Shown here: positions 14,884 to 23,376 of the stretch, in pieces
Position numbering within the stretch: the first letter of the stretch is position 1
Layout: each line of letters starts with the position of its first letter
Origin: Alicyclobacillus sp.
GTDB lineage: Bacteria; Bacillota; Bacilli; Alicyclobacillales; Alicyclobacillaceae
DNA length: 34,306 bases
Reading direction: 5' to 3'
NCBI RefSeq assembly: GCF_023511815.1
Contig: NZ_JAIMAV010000023.1
Location: forward strand, 1-34,306
Notes under the pieces: model-generated
Seen by the model: only the letters and a program-made list of their open reading frames with translations
Databases searched by the model: none
What the model was told of the DNA's origin: nothing
Position numbers and translations under genes: made by a program

Positions 14884-16365
14884 ATGACACAGACGGCATC
14901 GGCGCCGGTGCGCGTGCGGTTCGCACCGAGTCCGACGGGATCGCTGCACATCGGCGGCGCGCGGACCGCGTACTTCAACTGGCTGTTCGCCCGCAAACAT
15001 CAGGGCGTGTTCGTCCTGCGCATTGACGACACCGATCTCGAGCGTTCGACGGAAGCGTCGTACCAACAGATTCTCGACGGATTCCGTTGGCTCGGCATCG
15101 ACTGGGACGAGGGTCCCGATGTCGGCGGACCGTACGGACCCTACCGGCAGTCGCAGCGCCTGGAGATCTACCGCGCGCAGCTGCAGAAGCTGTTGGACGA
15201 GGGCAGGGCTTATCCATGCTTCTGCACGCCGGAGCAGTTGGCCGAGGACCGCGCGCGCGCGCAACAGGCCGGGGAGGCGCCCCGCTACGCCGGGCGGTGC
15301 CGGCATCTGCCGCGGGAGGAGGCCGAGCGCCGCATCGCGGCGGGGGAGCGGCCGGCGTACCGGCTTCGCACACCCGAGTCCGGGAAGACGGTGGTGCACG
15401 ACCTCATCCGCGGGGATGTGGTGTTTGACAACGCCGAGATCGACGATTTCATCATCTGGAAGAGCGACGGGATGCCGACCTATCACTTCGCCAGCTGTGT
15501 CGACGATTCTCTGATGCAGATCACACACATCATCCGGGCGGAGGAACACCTCTCGAACACCCCTCGCCACATCCAGCTGTTCGACGCGCTGGGGGCGAAG
15601 GTGCCCGTGTTCGCGCACGTGCCGATGATTCTGGCGCCGGACCGCAGCAAGCTGAGCAAGCGGCACGGGGCGACGAGTGTGCAGGAGTACCGGGATCAGG
15701 GCATCCTGCCCGAGGCGCTCGTCAACTACCTCCTGTTGCTCGGGTTCTCGCCGGGTGAGGACCGCGAGGTGCTGAGCCGGGACGAGGCCATCCAGGTGTT
15801 CGATCTGGAGAAGGTGACCAAGCACGCCGCGGTGTACGACGTCAAGAAACTGGAGTGGTTGAACGCCCACTACCTGCGCGCCATGCCCCCGGAACGGGCG
15901 CTGGAGCTGATCTGGGACACGCTGGTGTCGCGCGGATGGGTGGACGCCGACCCGGATCGCGAACGGCTCGGGTGGTTGCTGCAGGTGGTGCGGGCCGTGC
16001 AGGAGCGCAGCCGCAGTGTGGACGAGCTGGCCGACAGCATGGGGTATTACTTTGTCCGGCCGGCGTCGTACGACGAGAAGGGCGTGCGCAAGCACTTCAC
16101 GGCGCAGGCCGCCGAGCGGCTGGAGGCGGCGGCGCGGGCGCTGGACGAGGTGGCCCCGTTCACCGCACTCCGGGTGGAGGCGGTGTACCGGGAGCGCATC
16201 GCGGCGTGGAACATCAAGGGCGGGGAGTTGATTCATCCGACCCGGCTGGCCCTGACGGGCGTGACGGTGGGCCCGGGCCTGTTCGACGTGATGGCGCTGC
16301 TCGGGCGGGCCGAGTGCCAGGCGCGCATGCGCGCGGCGGCCGATTGGATCCGCGCGAACGTCTGA
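14884..16365 (+). CDS. gltX: Glutamyl-tRNA synthetase
   Basis: Class Ic aminoacyl-tRNA synthetase of 493 residues that charges tRNA-Glu and, in Firmicutes, usually also tRNA-Gln for transamidation. The HIGH motif is SPTGSLHIGGART near the N-terminus, the KMSKS equivalent is SKLSKRHGATSV, and a CxC...YAGRC cluster (CFCTPEQL and YAGRCRHL) is the zinc-binding insertion. The C-terminal anticodon-binding domain follows. ATG 14884 has AGAAAGG nine bases upstream; an ATG at 14875 abuts that site. It is followed by an intrinsic terminator and a tRNA operon that itself encodes tRNA-Gln and tRNA-Glu. Confidence 0.96.
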   Translation: MTQTASAPVRVRFAPSPTGSLHIGGARTAYFNWLFARKHQGVFVLRIDDTDLERSTEASYQQILDGFRWLGIDWDEGPDVGGPYGPYRQSQRLEIYRAQLQKLLDEGRAYPCFCTPEQLAEDRARAQQAGEAPRYAGRCRHLPREEAERRIAAGERPAYRLRTPESGKTVVHDLIRGDVVFDNAEIDDFIIWKSDGMPTYHFASCVDDSLMQITHIIRAEEHLSNTPRHIQLFDALGAKVPVFAHVPMILAPDRSKLSKRHGATSVQEYRDQGILPEALVNYLLLLGFSPGEDREVLSRDEAIQVFDLEKVTKHAAVYDVKKLEWLNAHYLRAMPPERALELIWDTLVSRGWVDADPDRERLGWLLQVVRAVQERSRSVDELADSMGYYFVRPASYDEKGVRKHFTAQAAERLEAAARALDEVAPFTALRVEAVYRERIAAWNIKGGELIHPTRLALTGVTVGPGLFDVMALLGRAECQARMRAAADWIRANV

Positions 16366-16404
16366 GCGGTGGGTACACCCCCGCGCCGATCTTTCGGGGG
16401 AGCG

Positions 16405-16440
16405 AGGCCGCCGGCTTGAACCGGCGGCCTGCGCGCTTTT
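16405..16440 (+). terminator. Intrinsic terminator of gltX
   Basis: AGGCCGCCGG (16405-16414), loop CTTGAA, CCGGCGGCCT (16421-16430) form a perfect 10-bp stem, followed six bases later by TTTT. Confidence 0.75.
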
Positions 16441-16526
16441 CGAGGGGCGGATGGGCAGGAGAACCCGGTCGATCCGCGGGGGTTCCGGAACGCCCGGATG
16501 GTTCAAATTTCCTTGCATCAAACCGG

Positions 16527-16555
16527 TTGACATCCCGGCGGACCCCCGCTATAAT
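16527..16555 (+). promoter_or_regulatory. Consensus sigma-A promoter of the tRNA operon
   Basis: TTGACA (16527-16532), 17-base spacer, TATAAT (16550-16555). Both hexamers are perfect consensus, as expected for a stable-RNA promoter; transcription would start about 45 bases before tRNA-Gln. Confidence 0.92.
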
Positions 16556-16606
16556 GCAAAAGTGTCGGCGGGACGTTCCCGAACGGACGGGACGCCAAGC
16601 GGATGG

Positions 16607-16680
16607 TGCCGAATGGTGTAATGGTAGCACGACTGACTCTGGATCAGTTAGTCTAGGTTCGAGTCCTAGTTCGGCAGCCA
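16607..16680 (+). tRNA. tRNA-Gln (anticodon CUG)
   Basis: The cloverleaf has acceptor TGCCGAA paired with TTCGGCA, an encoded CCA, the T-loop GGTTCGAGTCC and an anticodon loop CTCTGGA, so the anticodon is CUG and reads CAG. U1-A72 is the usual glutamine identity pair. It is first in a three-tRNA operon with a perfect promoter. Confidence 0.95.
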
Positions 16681-16682
16681 AT

Positions 16683-16757
16683 GGCCCTATCGTCTAATGG
16701 TTAGGACGCCGCCCTCTCACGGCGGTAATAGGGGTTCGAATCCCCTTAGGGTCACCA
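16683..16757 (+). tRNA. tRNA-Glu (anticodon CUC)
   Basis: Acceptor GGCCCTA pairs with TAGGGTC (one G-U), CCA is encoded, the T-loop is GGTTCGAATCC and the anticodon loop CTCTCAC gives CUC, reading GAG. It begins two bases after the end of tRNA-Gln. Confidence 0.95.
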
Positions 16758-16760
16758 CCT

Positions 16761-16836
16761 GGGTCATTAGCTCAATTGGCAGAGCATCCGACTCTTAATC
16801 GGCAGGTTGAAGGTTCGATTCCTTCATGACCCACCA
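16761..16836 (+). tRNA. tRNA-Lys (anticodon CUU)
   Basis: Acceptor GGGTCAT pairs with ATGACCC, CCA is encoded, the D-arm is AGCTCAATTGGCAGAGCA and the anticodon loop CTCTTAA gives CUU, reading AAG. It ends the tRNA operon and is followed by a strong terminator. Confidence 0.95.
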
Positions 16837-16856
16837 ACGACAGCCGACGTACATCG

Positions 16857-16885
16857 CGCCGCTGGGGATTCCCGGCGGCGTTTTC
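16857..16885 (+). terminator. Intrinsic terminator of the tRNA operon
   Basis: CGCCGCTGGG (16857-16866), loop GATT, CCCGGCGGCG (16871-16880): a 10-bp stem with one G-U pair, directly followed by TTTTC. Confidence 0.85.
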
Positions 16886-17093
16886 GCGTTCCGGAAAGGT
16901 TTGGCCAAGGGGCGGGGATGCGACCGGGCGGTGGCGGGGGTGGAAGGCGGGCCGACTTTGGGCGAGGGTGGACGCCGGCGGCGGGAGGCCCGCATCGCCG
17001 GGACGCGGGCGGTCAGGCCGGTGTGCGACCGCCCCGCGCACCGTCCTCTGGGTGTTACAATGGAAACACGAAGGACCGGGGGAGGTTCGTGGC

Positions 17094-18899
17094 GTGCGTT
17101 CGATGGAGGAGGGGCTTCGCCTCGTTTCCAACTGGCTCGATGAACAGGGAGACCGGGTGCTTCGGTGGCTTCTGGTCGCCGGTGGGGACCTGGCGCTGGC
17201 GCACGGACGGTTCCAGGAGACGTTCGTGCATTTGTGCCGCAGGCCTCCTCGCGTCGCGGATTTCGCCGAGCCGGCCGACGCGGTCCTCGCGGCGGCCTTC
17301 TCCGTCACGACCCGGGGGGAGGCGGCCGGGATGGACCTGGACGCGGACGCGCCGGACGCGGAGCCGGCCGACGCCGCCCCGGACGGCGATGGGGCTTCCG
17401 AGGGCGGGGAGGCCCGTGACGAGGAGATGACGGAGGCGGCCGCGGTGCTGTGCGAGGTGTTGCGCCCGGTTCGTCCGCTGGATCGCGCGGTGTGGCTGAC
17501 GTCCATCTTCTGTGGTCCGGACCTTGCTCGGCTCGAGCGCGTGGTTCTGCTTCCCGGCCGCAGGATTCAGGCGTGCTGCGACGCGGTGGCGGCGCGAGTG
17601 GCCGAGGGTCTGGCGGCGCGGGGCATCGCGTGGCCGAAGACGGCGCCCGAACAGGCCCGGTGGGTGATGGAGCAGGTGGCGGAGGTGCGCATGCCCGATT
17701 GGCTGCGCACACGGACGGAACAGTGGATCCGGGCGACGCACGCGCAGCTGCAGGCGGAACGGCATCACCGGGGACCGGTCGGATGGACCGTCGGGGTGGC
17801 GGCCCTGGGGGTCTTTGGCCTGGGCGCGGTCGCCTGGGGGGCGCACCGGCCGCCGGTGCCGGCCGCCGCGGCCCCTGCGCCGGTTTCGCATCCGGCGGTG
17901 CCGGGGATACCGGCGCCGCTGCAGGGGTTGCCCGCGACCGTCGACGCGCAGTTTCGGCTGTCGGGCGAGGTGCCGATGGACCGATTGCGGCACGCGGCCC
18001 TGGCCGCGGATGGGCTGTATCTGGCGCAGTTGCAGCTGGAGACGGACCGCTGGCCGGCCATCACCCTGCAGAAGGTGCCGTATTCGGCGTCGGGATCGGA
18101 CCTGAATGCGGCGCTGGAGGACGCGGGCCGGATGGAGATGGTCCCGCCGATGAACGATCTGGCCGGGCAAGCGGTGAACTGGTCGGTGTCGGATTGGTCG
18201 GTGCACATCAGCGGCGACTGGGCGGTGGCGGTGGTGACCTGGAAGCCCTCCACCGGCACCGGGGTGGTGGAGCAGCTGTACGGCCTGTACCGGCCGACGT
18301 CGGCCTCGGGTCTGCTTTTGTCCGTGGGTCCGGTGGGCTCGCCGCCCGCGGTGGCGGTGGGGGGCGGCCGCGTGGTGCTGCAATCGGCGGAAAAGCCCGC
18401 GGGCGCGACCGGAGGACCGCCGATTCAGGTGTACACGCTGACCGGCGAGGCGCCCCTGCGCGCCCTGGTTCCCTCCGGGCAGTTGAACGCGCCGTTCGGC
18501 GTGATGGACGAGCCCGCCATCGTCGGCGGGACCCTCGTCTTCCAGGGGATTCGGGGGCAGTCGGACGGGCCCAATCCGGTGACGACCGCGTGGTACACGC
18601 TTTCCTGGACAGGGCAGCTCGCCCGCTACGTGGGGCCGCCGGTGGACGGGCAGCCGCATTGGCCCGTGCGCGGCCAGGCGGGCAATCTGTGGTGGTGCGA
18701 GACGACGCCGGATGAGGACCGCCCCGGTGAGCTGAGGGTGTGGATGGGCACGCTGTCGGACGCATCCGCGGACCAGGCGAATCAACCCGCGGGGCAGCTG
18801 GAGTCCGCCGTCCCCTGGTTCACAGCCGACGACCAGCGGGTCGCGTGGGTGCAGACCACCGGCGGCGTGACTCAGCTGGTGGTGGCCACCGTCAACTGA
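17094..18899 (+). CDS. Sigma-factor-like N-terminus fused through one membrane helix to an extracytoplasmic domain; function unknown
   Basis: A 601-residue protein with a clear three-part layout. Residues 4-50 (EEGLRLVSNWLDEQGDRVLR, then HGRFQETFVHLCRR) look like region 2 of an ECF sigma factor; 115-170 (a helical stretch ending RLERVVLLPGRRIQACCDAV) resemble a decayed region 4. An acidic, Ala/Asp/Pro-rich linker (80-112) separates them. One membrane helix (WTVGVAALGVFGLGAVAWGA, 231-250) follows, then a proline/alanine spacer and about 340 residues of extracytoplasmic beta-rich sequence with repeated G-x-W/V strands, suggestive of a propeller. The GTG at 17094 has GGGGGAGG eight bases upstream; ATG 17103 is an alternative. 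It precedes uvrC by 93 bp. This could be a membrane-bound sensor derived from sigma/anti-sigma parts; that is inference. Confidence 0.7.
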   Translation: MRSMEEGLRLVSNWLDEQGDRVLRWLLVAGGDLALAHGRFQETFVHLCRRPPRVADFAEPADAVLAAAFSVTTRGEAAGMDLDADAPDAEPADAAPDGDGASEGGEARDEEMTEAAAVLCEVLRPVRPLDRAVWLTSIFCGPDLARLERVVLLPGRRIQACCDAVAARVAEGLAARGIAWPKTAPEQARWVMEQVAEVRMPDWLRTRTEQWIRATHAQLQAERHHRGPVGWTVGVAALGVFGLGAVAWGAHRPPVPAAAAPAPVSHPAVPGIPAPLQGLPATVDAQFRLSGEVPMDRLRHAALAADGLYLAQLQLETDRWPAITLQKVPYSASGSDLNAALEDAGRMEMVPPMNDLAGQAVNWSVSDWSVHISGDWAVAVVTWKPSTGTGVVEQLYGLYRPTSASGLLLSVGPVGSPPAVAVGGGRVVLQSAEKPAGATGGPPIQVYTLTGEAPLRALVPSGQLNAPFGVMDEPAIVGGTLVFQGIRGQSDGPNPVTTAWYTLSWTGQLARYVGPPVDGQPHWPVRGQAGNLWWCETTPDEDRPGELRVWMGTLSDASADQANQPAGQLESAVPWFTADDQRVAWVQTTGGVTQLVVATVN

Positions 18900-18992
18900 C
18901 CCGTCGGCGACCGGCCCCGGAATGCGGGACGGATCGACCGGATGGAGGAGGATTGGGCGGCCGGAGACACAGAGGGAGGGGAGGGAGACGGG

Positions 18993-20768
18993 ATGGACGA
19001 ACACATCCGGGCGAAATTGGGGCTTCTGCCCGCCAAACCGGGCGTGTACATCATGAAGGACCAGGATGGGCGCGTCCTGTACGTGGGCAAGGCGAAGGTG
19101 CTCAAAAACCGGGTCCGCTCCTACTTCACCGGATCGCACGATCGCAAGACGCAGGCGCTGGTCTCGCGGATTCGGGACTTCGAGTACATTGTGACGGACA
19201 CGGTCGTCGAGGCGCTGCTCCTGGAGTGCAACCTCATCAAGCAGCACACGCCGCCTTACAACATCATGCTGCGGGACGACAAGGCCTACCCGTACATCAA
19301 ACTGACCAACGAGCCGCATCCGCGCCTGGAGATTGTCCGGCGGGTGCAGAATGACCGTGCGAAGTATTTCGGCCCGTATCCGAACGCGACGGCGGCGGCC
19401 GAGACCAAGCGGCTGCTGGAACGGCTGTACCCGCTGCGCAAGTGCCGCACCCTCAAGAAGAAGGTGTGCCTCTACTACCACATCGGCCAGTGCCTGGCGC
19501 CGTGCGAGTTTCACGTGCCACAGGAGACCTACGAGCGGATCACCAAGGAGATCACCCAGTTTCTCAGCGGCGGTCACCGGGCGGTGCAGGAAGAACTGCG
19601 CGCGCAGATGGAGCGCGAGGCGGAGGCGCTGCGGTTCGAGCGGGCCAAGGAGCTGCGGGATCTCATCCAGCACATCGACCAGGTGATGGAGACGCAGAAG
19701 GTGACGGTGCTCGACCAGGTGGACCGGGATGTGTTCGGATACGCGGCCGACCGCGGGCTTCTGTGCGTGCAGGTGTTCTACGTGCGGGCGGGCAAGCTGA
19801 TAGAGCGCTCCGTTTCGGTGATGCCGCACTACGGCGATCCGCTGGACGATTTCATGTCGTACGTGGAACAGTTCTACTTCGAGCAACACGACGTGCCCAA
19901 GGAGATTCTGCTTCCGCAGGGGGCCTCCAGCGACGCCCTGGCGGGGTGGCTGCACGCCAAGTGCCTGCACCCGCAACGGGGGCCCAAGCGCCAGCTGGTC
20001 GATCTCGCCTGTGAAAACGCCCGCCTCGCGCTCGAGGAGCGCCTGCGCCTGATGGAGCGGGATCAGGAGAAGACGCTCGGCGCGATCGCCGAGTTGGGCG
20101 ACATCCTGGCCATCCCGATGCCGCGCCGCATCGAGGCGTTCGACAACTCCAACCTGCAGGGCTCGGATCCGGTGTCGGCGATGGTGGTGTTCATCGACGG
20201 ACGGCCGGCCAAATCGGAGTACCGCAAGTACAAGATCCGGACGGTCAAGGGCCCGGATGATTACGCCTCGATGCGGGAGGTGATCCGCCGGCGGTACACC
20301 CGGGTGCTCAAGGAGAAGCTGCCGCTGCCGGACCTCATCGTGATCGACGGGGGAAGGGGGCAGATCGCCGCGGCCCTCGACGTGCTCGAGAATGAGCTGG
20401 ACCTCGACATCCCGGTGTGCGGGCTGGTCAAGGACGAGCGCCACCGCACGAGCCGGCTGATGTTCCGCGACGACCCGGAACCGGTGCCGGTGGACCGGCA
20501 CTCGCAGGCGTTTCACCTGCTCGAGCGGATTCAGGAGGAGGTCCACCGGTACGCGGTGACGTTTCACCGGCAGGTGCGCAGGCGCACGGGACTGGCCTCG
20601 GTGCTCGACACCATCCCGGGCGTGGGGCCGGAGCGCAGAAAGAAGCTCTTGTCCCGCTTCGGCTCGCTGCAGGCGATCCGCGAGGCGCCGCCGGAGGCGT
20701 TCCGGGAGCTTGGCATCGGGGAAAAGTTGGCCGAGCGGATCCGGGAACACCTGTCGGAGCAGTCCTGA
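18993..20768 (+). CDS. uvrC: Excinuclease ABC subunit C
   Basis: The nuclease of nucleotide excision repair, which makes the 3' then 5' incisions around a lesion held by UvrAB. The 591-residue product has the GIY-YIG domain (PGVYIMKDQDGRVLYVGKAK, about 15-34), the UvrB-binding UVR segment (FERAKELRDLIQHI, about 218-231), the UvrC RNase-H-like domain (EAFDNSNLQGSDPV; LIVIDGGRGQ; DERHRTSRL) and C-terminal helix-hairpin-helix motifs (IPGVGPERRKKLLSRFG). ATG 18993 has GGGAGGGGAGGGAG upstream. It stands just before the sdhCAB operon as in B. subtilis. The very long opposite-strand frame over it is a codon-bias artefact. Confidence 0.96.
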   Translation: MDEHIRAKLGLLPAKPGVYIMKDQDGRVLYVGKAKVLKNRVRSYFTGSHDRKTQALVSRIRDFEYIVTDTVVEALLLECNLIKQHTPPYNIMLRDDKAYPYIKLTNEPHPRLEIVRRVQNDRAKYFGPYPNATAAAETKRLLERLYPLRKCRTLKKKVCLYYHIGQCLAPCEFHVPQETYERITKEITQFLSGGHRAVQEELRAQMEREAEALRFERAKELRDLIQHIDQVMETQKVTVLDQVDRDVFGYAADRGLLCVQVFYVRAGKLIERSVSVMPHYGDPLDDFMSYVEQFYFEQHDVPKEILLPQGASSDALAGWLHAKCLHPQRGPKRQLVDLACENARLALEERLRLMERDQEKTLGAIAELGDILAIPMPRRIEAFDNSNLQGSDPVSAMVVFIDGRPAKSEYRKYKIRTVKGPDDYASMREVIRRRYTRVLKEKLPLPDLIVIDGGRGQIAAALDVLENELDLDIPVCGLVKDERHRTSRLMFRDDPEPVPVDRHSQAFHLLERIQEEVHRYAVTFHRQVRRRTGLASVLDTIPGVGPERRKKLLSRFGSLQAIREAPPEAFRELGIGEKLAERIREHLSEQS

Positions 20769-20795
20769 AGGGTGGACGGGGACGGTTCCCTTTTC

Positions 20796-20824
20796 TTGAC
20801 GCTGTCACCCCCAATCAGTACAAT
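20796..20824 (+). promoter_or_regulatory. Sigma-A promoter of sdhCAB
   Basis: TTGACG (20796-20801), 17-base spacer, TACAAT (20819-20824), about 115 bases before the sdhC start. A weak GGGGA/TTCCC hairpin followed by TTTT immediately upstream (20778-20794) may end uvrC transcription. Confidence 0.8.
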
Positions 20825-20937
20825 TTACAAGGGAATCAGGAAGGCCTACCCTGGCGAGGCAGTCGTCCGCGACTGCCATTACATATGTCGTCGGCCACGC
20901 TGTCGGGACCGGGGAGACCTCGAAGGGAGGCACTTAG

Positions 20938-21555
20938 GTGGCACAAGCCCAATCTCACTCGGAGTTCGTACTGCGCCGTCTGCACACGCTGGCCGGGGTG
21001 GTGCCCGTGGGGCTGTTCCTGTTGGAGCACCTGTTCACCAACGCCATGGCGACCACCGGCGCGGCGTCGTTCAACAGCGCGGTCGATACCATTCAGCACA
21101 TTCCGTTCCTGCACTTCATCGAGTTCTTCTTCATCTTCCTGCCGCTCACCTACCACGGGGTGTACGGCCTGTACGTGGCGTTCACGTCCGGGTACAACGC
21201 CGGACAATACTCGTGGGGCCGAAATGTGCTGTTCGTATTGCAGCGGGTGACGGGTGTGATCACGTTTGTGTTCATCATCTATCACCTGTGGACGACGCGG
21301 TTCTCCGGCCGGGCGCCCACGTTTGACATGGTGCACCAGTTGATGTCCAACCCGGCCTACCTGTGGTTCATGGTGATCGGCGTGGTGGCGGCGACGTTCC
21401 ACTTCGCCAACGGCCTGTGGTCGTTCTGCATCCACTGGGGGATCACCGTGGGCCAGCGCGCGCAGCGCGTCACGGCGTACGTGACGATGGTCATCTTCGT
21501 CGTGCTGGCGGCGGTCGGCATCGAAGCGATCTTTGCCTTCACCCGCGCGGCCTGA
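20938..21555 (+). CDS. sdhC: Succinate dehydrogenase cytochrome b558 subunit
   Basis: The membrane anchor of Bacillus-type complex II: 205 residues, five membrane helices, carrying two haem b and the menaquinone site. Conserved histidines lie in RRLHTLAG, LEHLFTN, YHGVYGLY, IYHLWTTRF and FHFANGLW, several of which are haem ligands in the family. The GTG at 20938 follows AAGGGAGG. It is the single-polypeptide type (no SdhD), consistent with Firmicutes. It is followed by sdhA and sdhB on the same strand. Confidence 0.95.
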   Translation: MAQAQSHSEFVLRRLHTLAGVVPVGLFLLEHLFTNAMATTGAASFNSAVDTIQHIPFLHFIEFFFIFLPLTYHGVYGLYVAFTSGYNAGQYSWGRNVLFVLQRVTGVITFVFIIYHLWTTRFSGRAPTFDMVHQLMSNPAYLWFMVIGVVAATFHFANGLWSFCIHWGITVGQRAQRVTAYVTMVIFVVLAAVGIEAIFAFTRAA

Positions 21556-21621
21556 GCGGGCGAGAGGACCATCCGGGCGCGGCCTTCGCTGCGCCTGTGC
21601 TGAGGTAAGGAGGGACCCCAC

Positions 21622-23373
21622 TTGACGACACAACGCGTGATTGTGGTCGGCGGAGGCCTGGCGGGCCTGATGACGACGCTCAAGATCGTCGAGGCCGGCA
21701 TTCCGGTCGACCTGTTCTCCCTGGTTCCGGTGAAACGTTCCCACTCCGTCTGCGCCCAGGGCGGCATCAACGGGGCGGTCAACACCAAGGGTGAAGGGGA
21801 CTCGCCCTGGATCCATTTTGACGACACCATCTACGGCGGCGACTTCCTCGCCAATCAGCGCCCGGTGCTCGGGATGTGCGAGGCGGCCCCCGGCATCATT
21901 CACCTGTTCGACCGCATGGGCGTGATGTTCAACCGGACGCCCGAAGGTCTCCTCGACTTCCGGCGTTTCGGCGGAACCAAGCACCACCGGACGGCGTTCG
22001 CCGGTGCGTCGACCGGCCAGCAGTTGCTCTACGCGCTGGACGAGCAGGTGCGCCGTCACGAGGTGGCCGGCCTGGTGCAGAAGTACGAGGGTTGGGACTT
22101 CCTCGGGGTGATCCTCGACGACGAGGGGATCTGCCGCGGCATCGTCGCGCAGGACCTGCGCTCCATGGAGATCCACACCTTCCGTGCGGACGCGGTGGTC
22201 GCCTGCACGGGCGGGATCGGGCTCATCTTCGGCAAGAGCACCAATTCGATGATCAACACCGGATCGGCCGCCTCCATCATGTACCAGCAGGGGGTCATCT
22301 ACGCCAATCCGGAGATGATCCAGGTGCACCCGACCGCCATCCCGGGCGACGACAAGCTGCGCCTGATGTCCGAGTCGGCGCGCGGCGAGGGCGGGCGCGT
22401 ATGGACGTACAAGGACGGCAAGCCGTGGTACTTCCTCGAGGAGTGGTATCCGGAGTACGGGAACCTGGTTCCGCGCGACGTCGCGACCCGCGCGATCTTC
22501 AAGGTGTGCGTGGACATGGGGCTGGGCATCGACGGCCAGAACCAGGTGTATCTGGATGTGTCGCACATCCCGGCGGATGTGTTGAATGTCAAACTCGGGA
22601 ACATCCTCGAGATCTATGAGAAGTTCGTCGGGGACGACCCGCGCAAGGTGCCGATGCGCATCTTCCCGGCCATGCACTACAGCATGGGCGGCCTGTGGGT
22701 CGACTACGACCAGATGACCAACATCCCCGGCCTGTTTGCCGCGGGCGAGGCGGACTACCAGTATCACGGCGCGAACCGCCTCGGCGCCAACTCGCTTCTG
22801 TCGTGCATTTACGGCGGCATGGTGGCGGGCCCGGCGGTGGTGCGTTACCTCAAGGGCCTCAAGCGCTCCTGCGACAGCCTGCCGGAGACGCTGTACCAGC
22901 AGTATCGCCGCCGCGAGGAGGAGAAGTTCGACGCCATCCTCAAGATGGACGGTCCGGAGAACCCCTATCAGCTGCACCGTGAGCTCGGTCAGCTGATGAC
23001 GGACAACGTCACCGTCGTCCGGTACAACGACCGCCTGAAAAAGACCGACGAGAAGCTGCAGGAGCTCAAGGAACGGTGGAAGCGCATCGGAGTCGTCGAT
23101 AAGTCGCGCTGGGAGAACCAGATGGCGCAGTTCACGCGGCACCTGTACAACATGATTGAGATGGCGCGCGCCATCACCATCGGCGCGCTGATGCGGAACG
23201 AGAGCCGCGGCGCACACTACAAACCGGAGTTCCCGGAGCGGGACGACGAGAACTTCCTGAAGACCACCATTGCGAAGTGGACGCCGGACGGCCCGAGCAT
23301 TTCGTACGAAGATGTCGATGTGTCGTTGATCCCGCCGCGCAAGCGCAATTACGCAGTGGCGAAGGAGGCCTGA
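21622..23373 (+). CDS. sdhA: Succinate dehydrogenase flavoprotein subunit
   Basis: A 583-residue flavoprotein that oxidises succinate to fumarate. The N-terminal FAD-binding motif is VVGGGLAGLM, the covalent FAD histidine is in KRSHSVCAQGGINGA, the active-site block is VHPTAIPGDDKLRLMSESAR followed by GEGGR, and HYSMGGLWVDY with GEADYQYHGANRLGANSLLS completes the substrate and FAD sites. TTG start at 21622 after AAGGAGGG. The length and insert pattern match the B. subtilis type (586 residues) rather than the E. coli type. It lies in the sdhCAB operon. Confidence 0.97.
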   Translation: MTTQRVIVVGGGLAGLMTTLKIVEAGIPVDLFSLVPVKRSHSVCAQGGINGAVNTKGEGDSPWIHFDDTIYGGDFLANQRPVLGMCEAAPGIIHLFDRMGVMFNRTPEGLLDFRRFGGTKHHRTAFAGASTGQQLLYALDEQVRRHEVAGLVQKYEGWDFLGVILDDEGICRGIVAQDLRSMEIHTFRADAVVACTGGIGLIFGKSTNSMINTGSAASIMYQQGVIYANPEMIQVHPTAIPGDDKLRLMSESARGEGGRVWTYKDGKPWYFLEEWYPEYGNLVPRDVATRAIFKVCVDMGLGIDGQNQVYLDVSHIPADVLNVKLGNILEIYEKFVGDDPRKVPMRIFPAMHYSMGGLWVDYDQMTNIPGLFAAGEADYQYHGANRLGANSLLSCIYGGMVAGPAVVRYLKGLKRSCDSLPETLYQQYRRREEEKFDAILKMDGPENPYQLHRELGQLMTDNVTVVRYNDRLKKTDEKLQELKERWKRIGVVDKSRWENQMAQFTRHLYNMIEMARAITIGALMRNESRGAHYKPEFPERDDENFLKTTIAKWTPDGPSISYEDVDVSLIPPRKRNYAVAKEA

Positions 23374-23376
23374 CGG

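Noticed and set aside
14884-16365. T-box or other tRNA-sensing leader before gltX, ilvA or hisC
   Set aside because: The regions 14700-14883 and 12032-12198 were read on both strands for the conserved T-box AGGGTGGNACCGCG element and a specifier stem; none was seen.
14626-16533. A 635-codon minus-strand frame opposite gltX
   Set aside because: Antisense to gltX and running into the tRNA promoter; no domain found.
17056-17061. TACAAT as -10 box of the sigma-like fusion gene
   Set aside because: The hexamer is good but the sequence at -35 distance (17033-17038) is GC-only, and no alternative -35 was found, so no promoter was called.
17055-20750. A 1231-codon open frame on the minus strand over the sigma-like fusion gene and uvrC
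   Set aside because: It is antisense to two well-supported genes, Arg/His/Leu-rich and without any recognisable domain. Long antisense frames are expected in GC-rich DNA with biased third positions.
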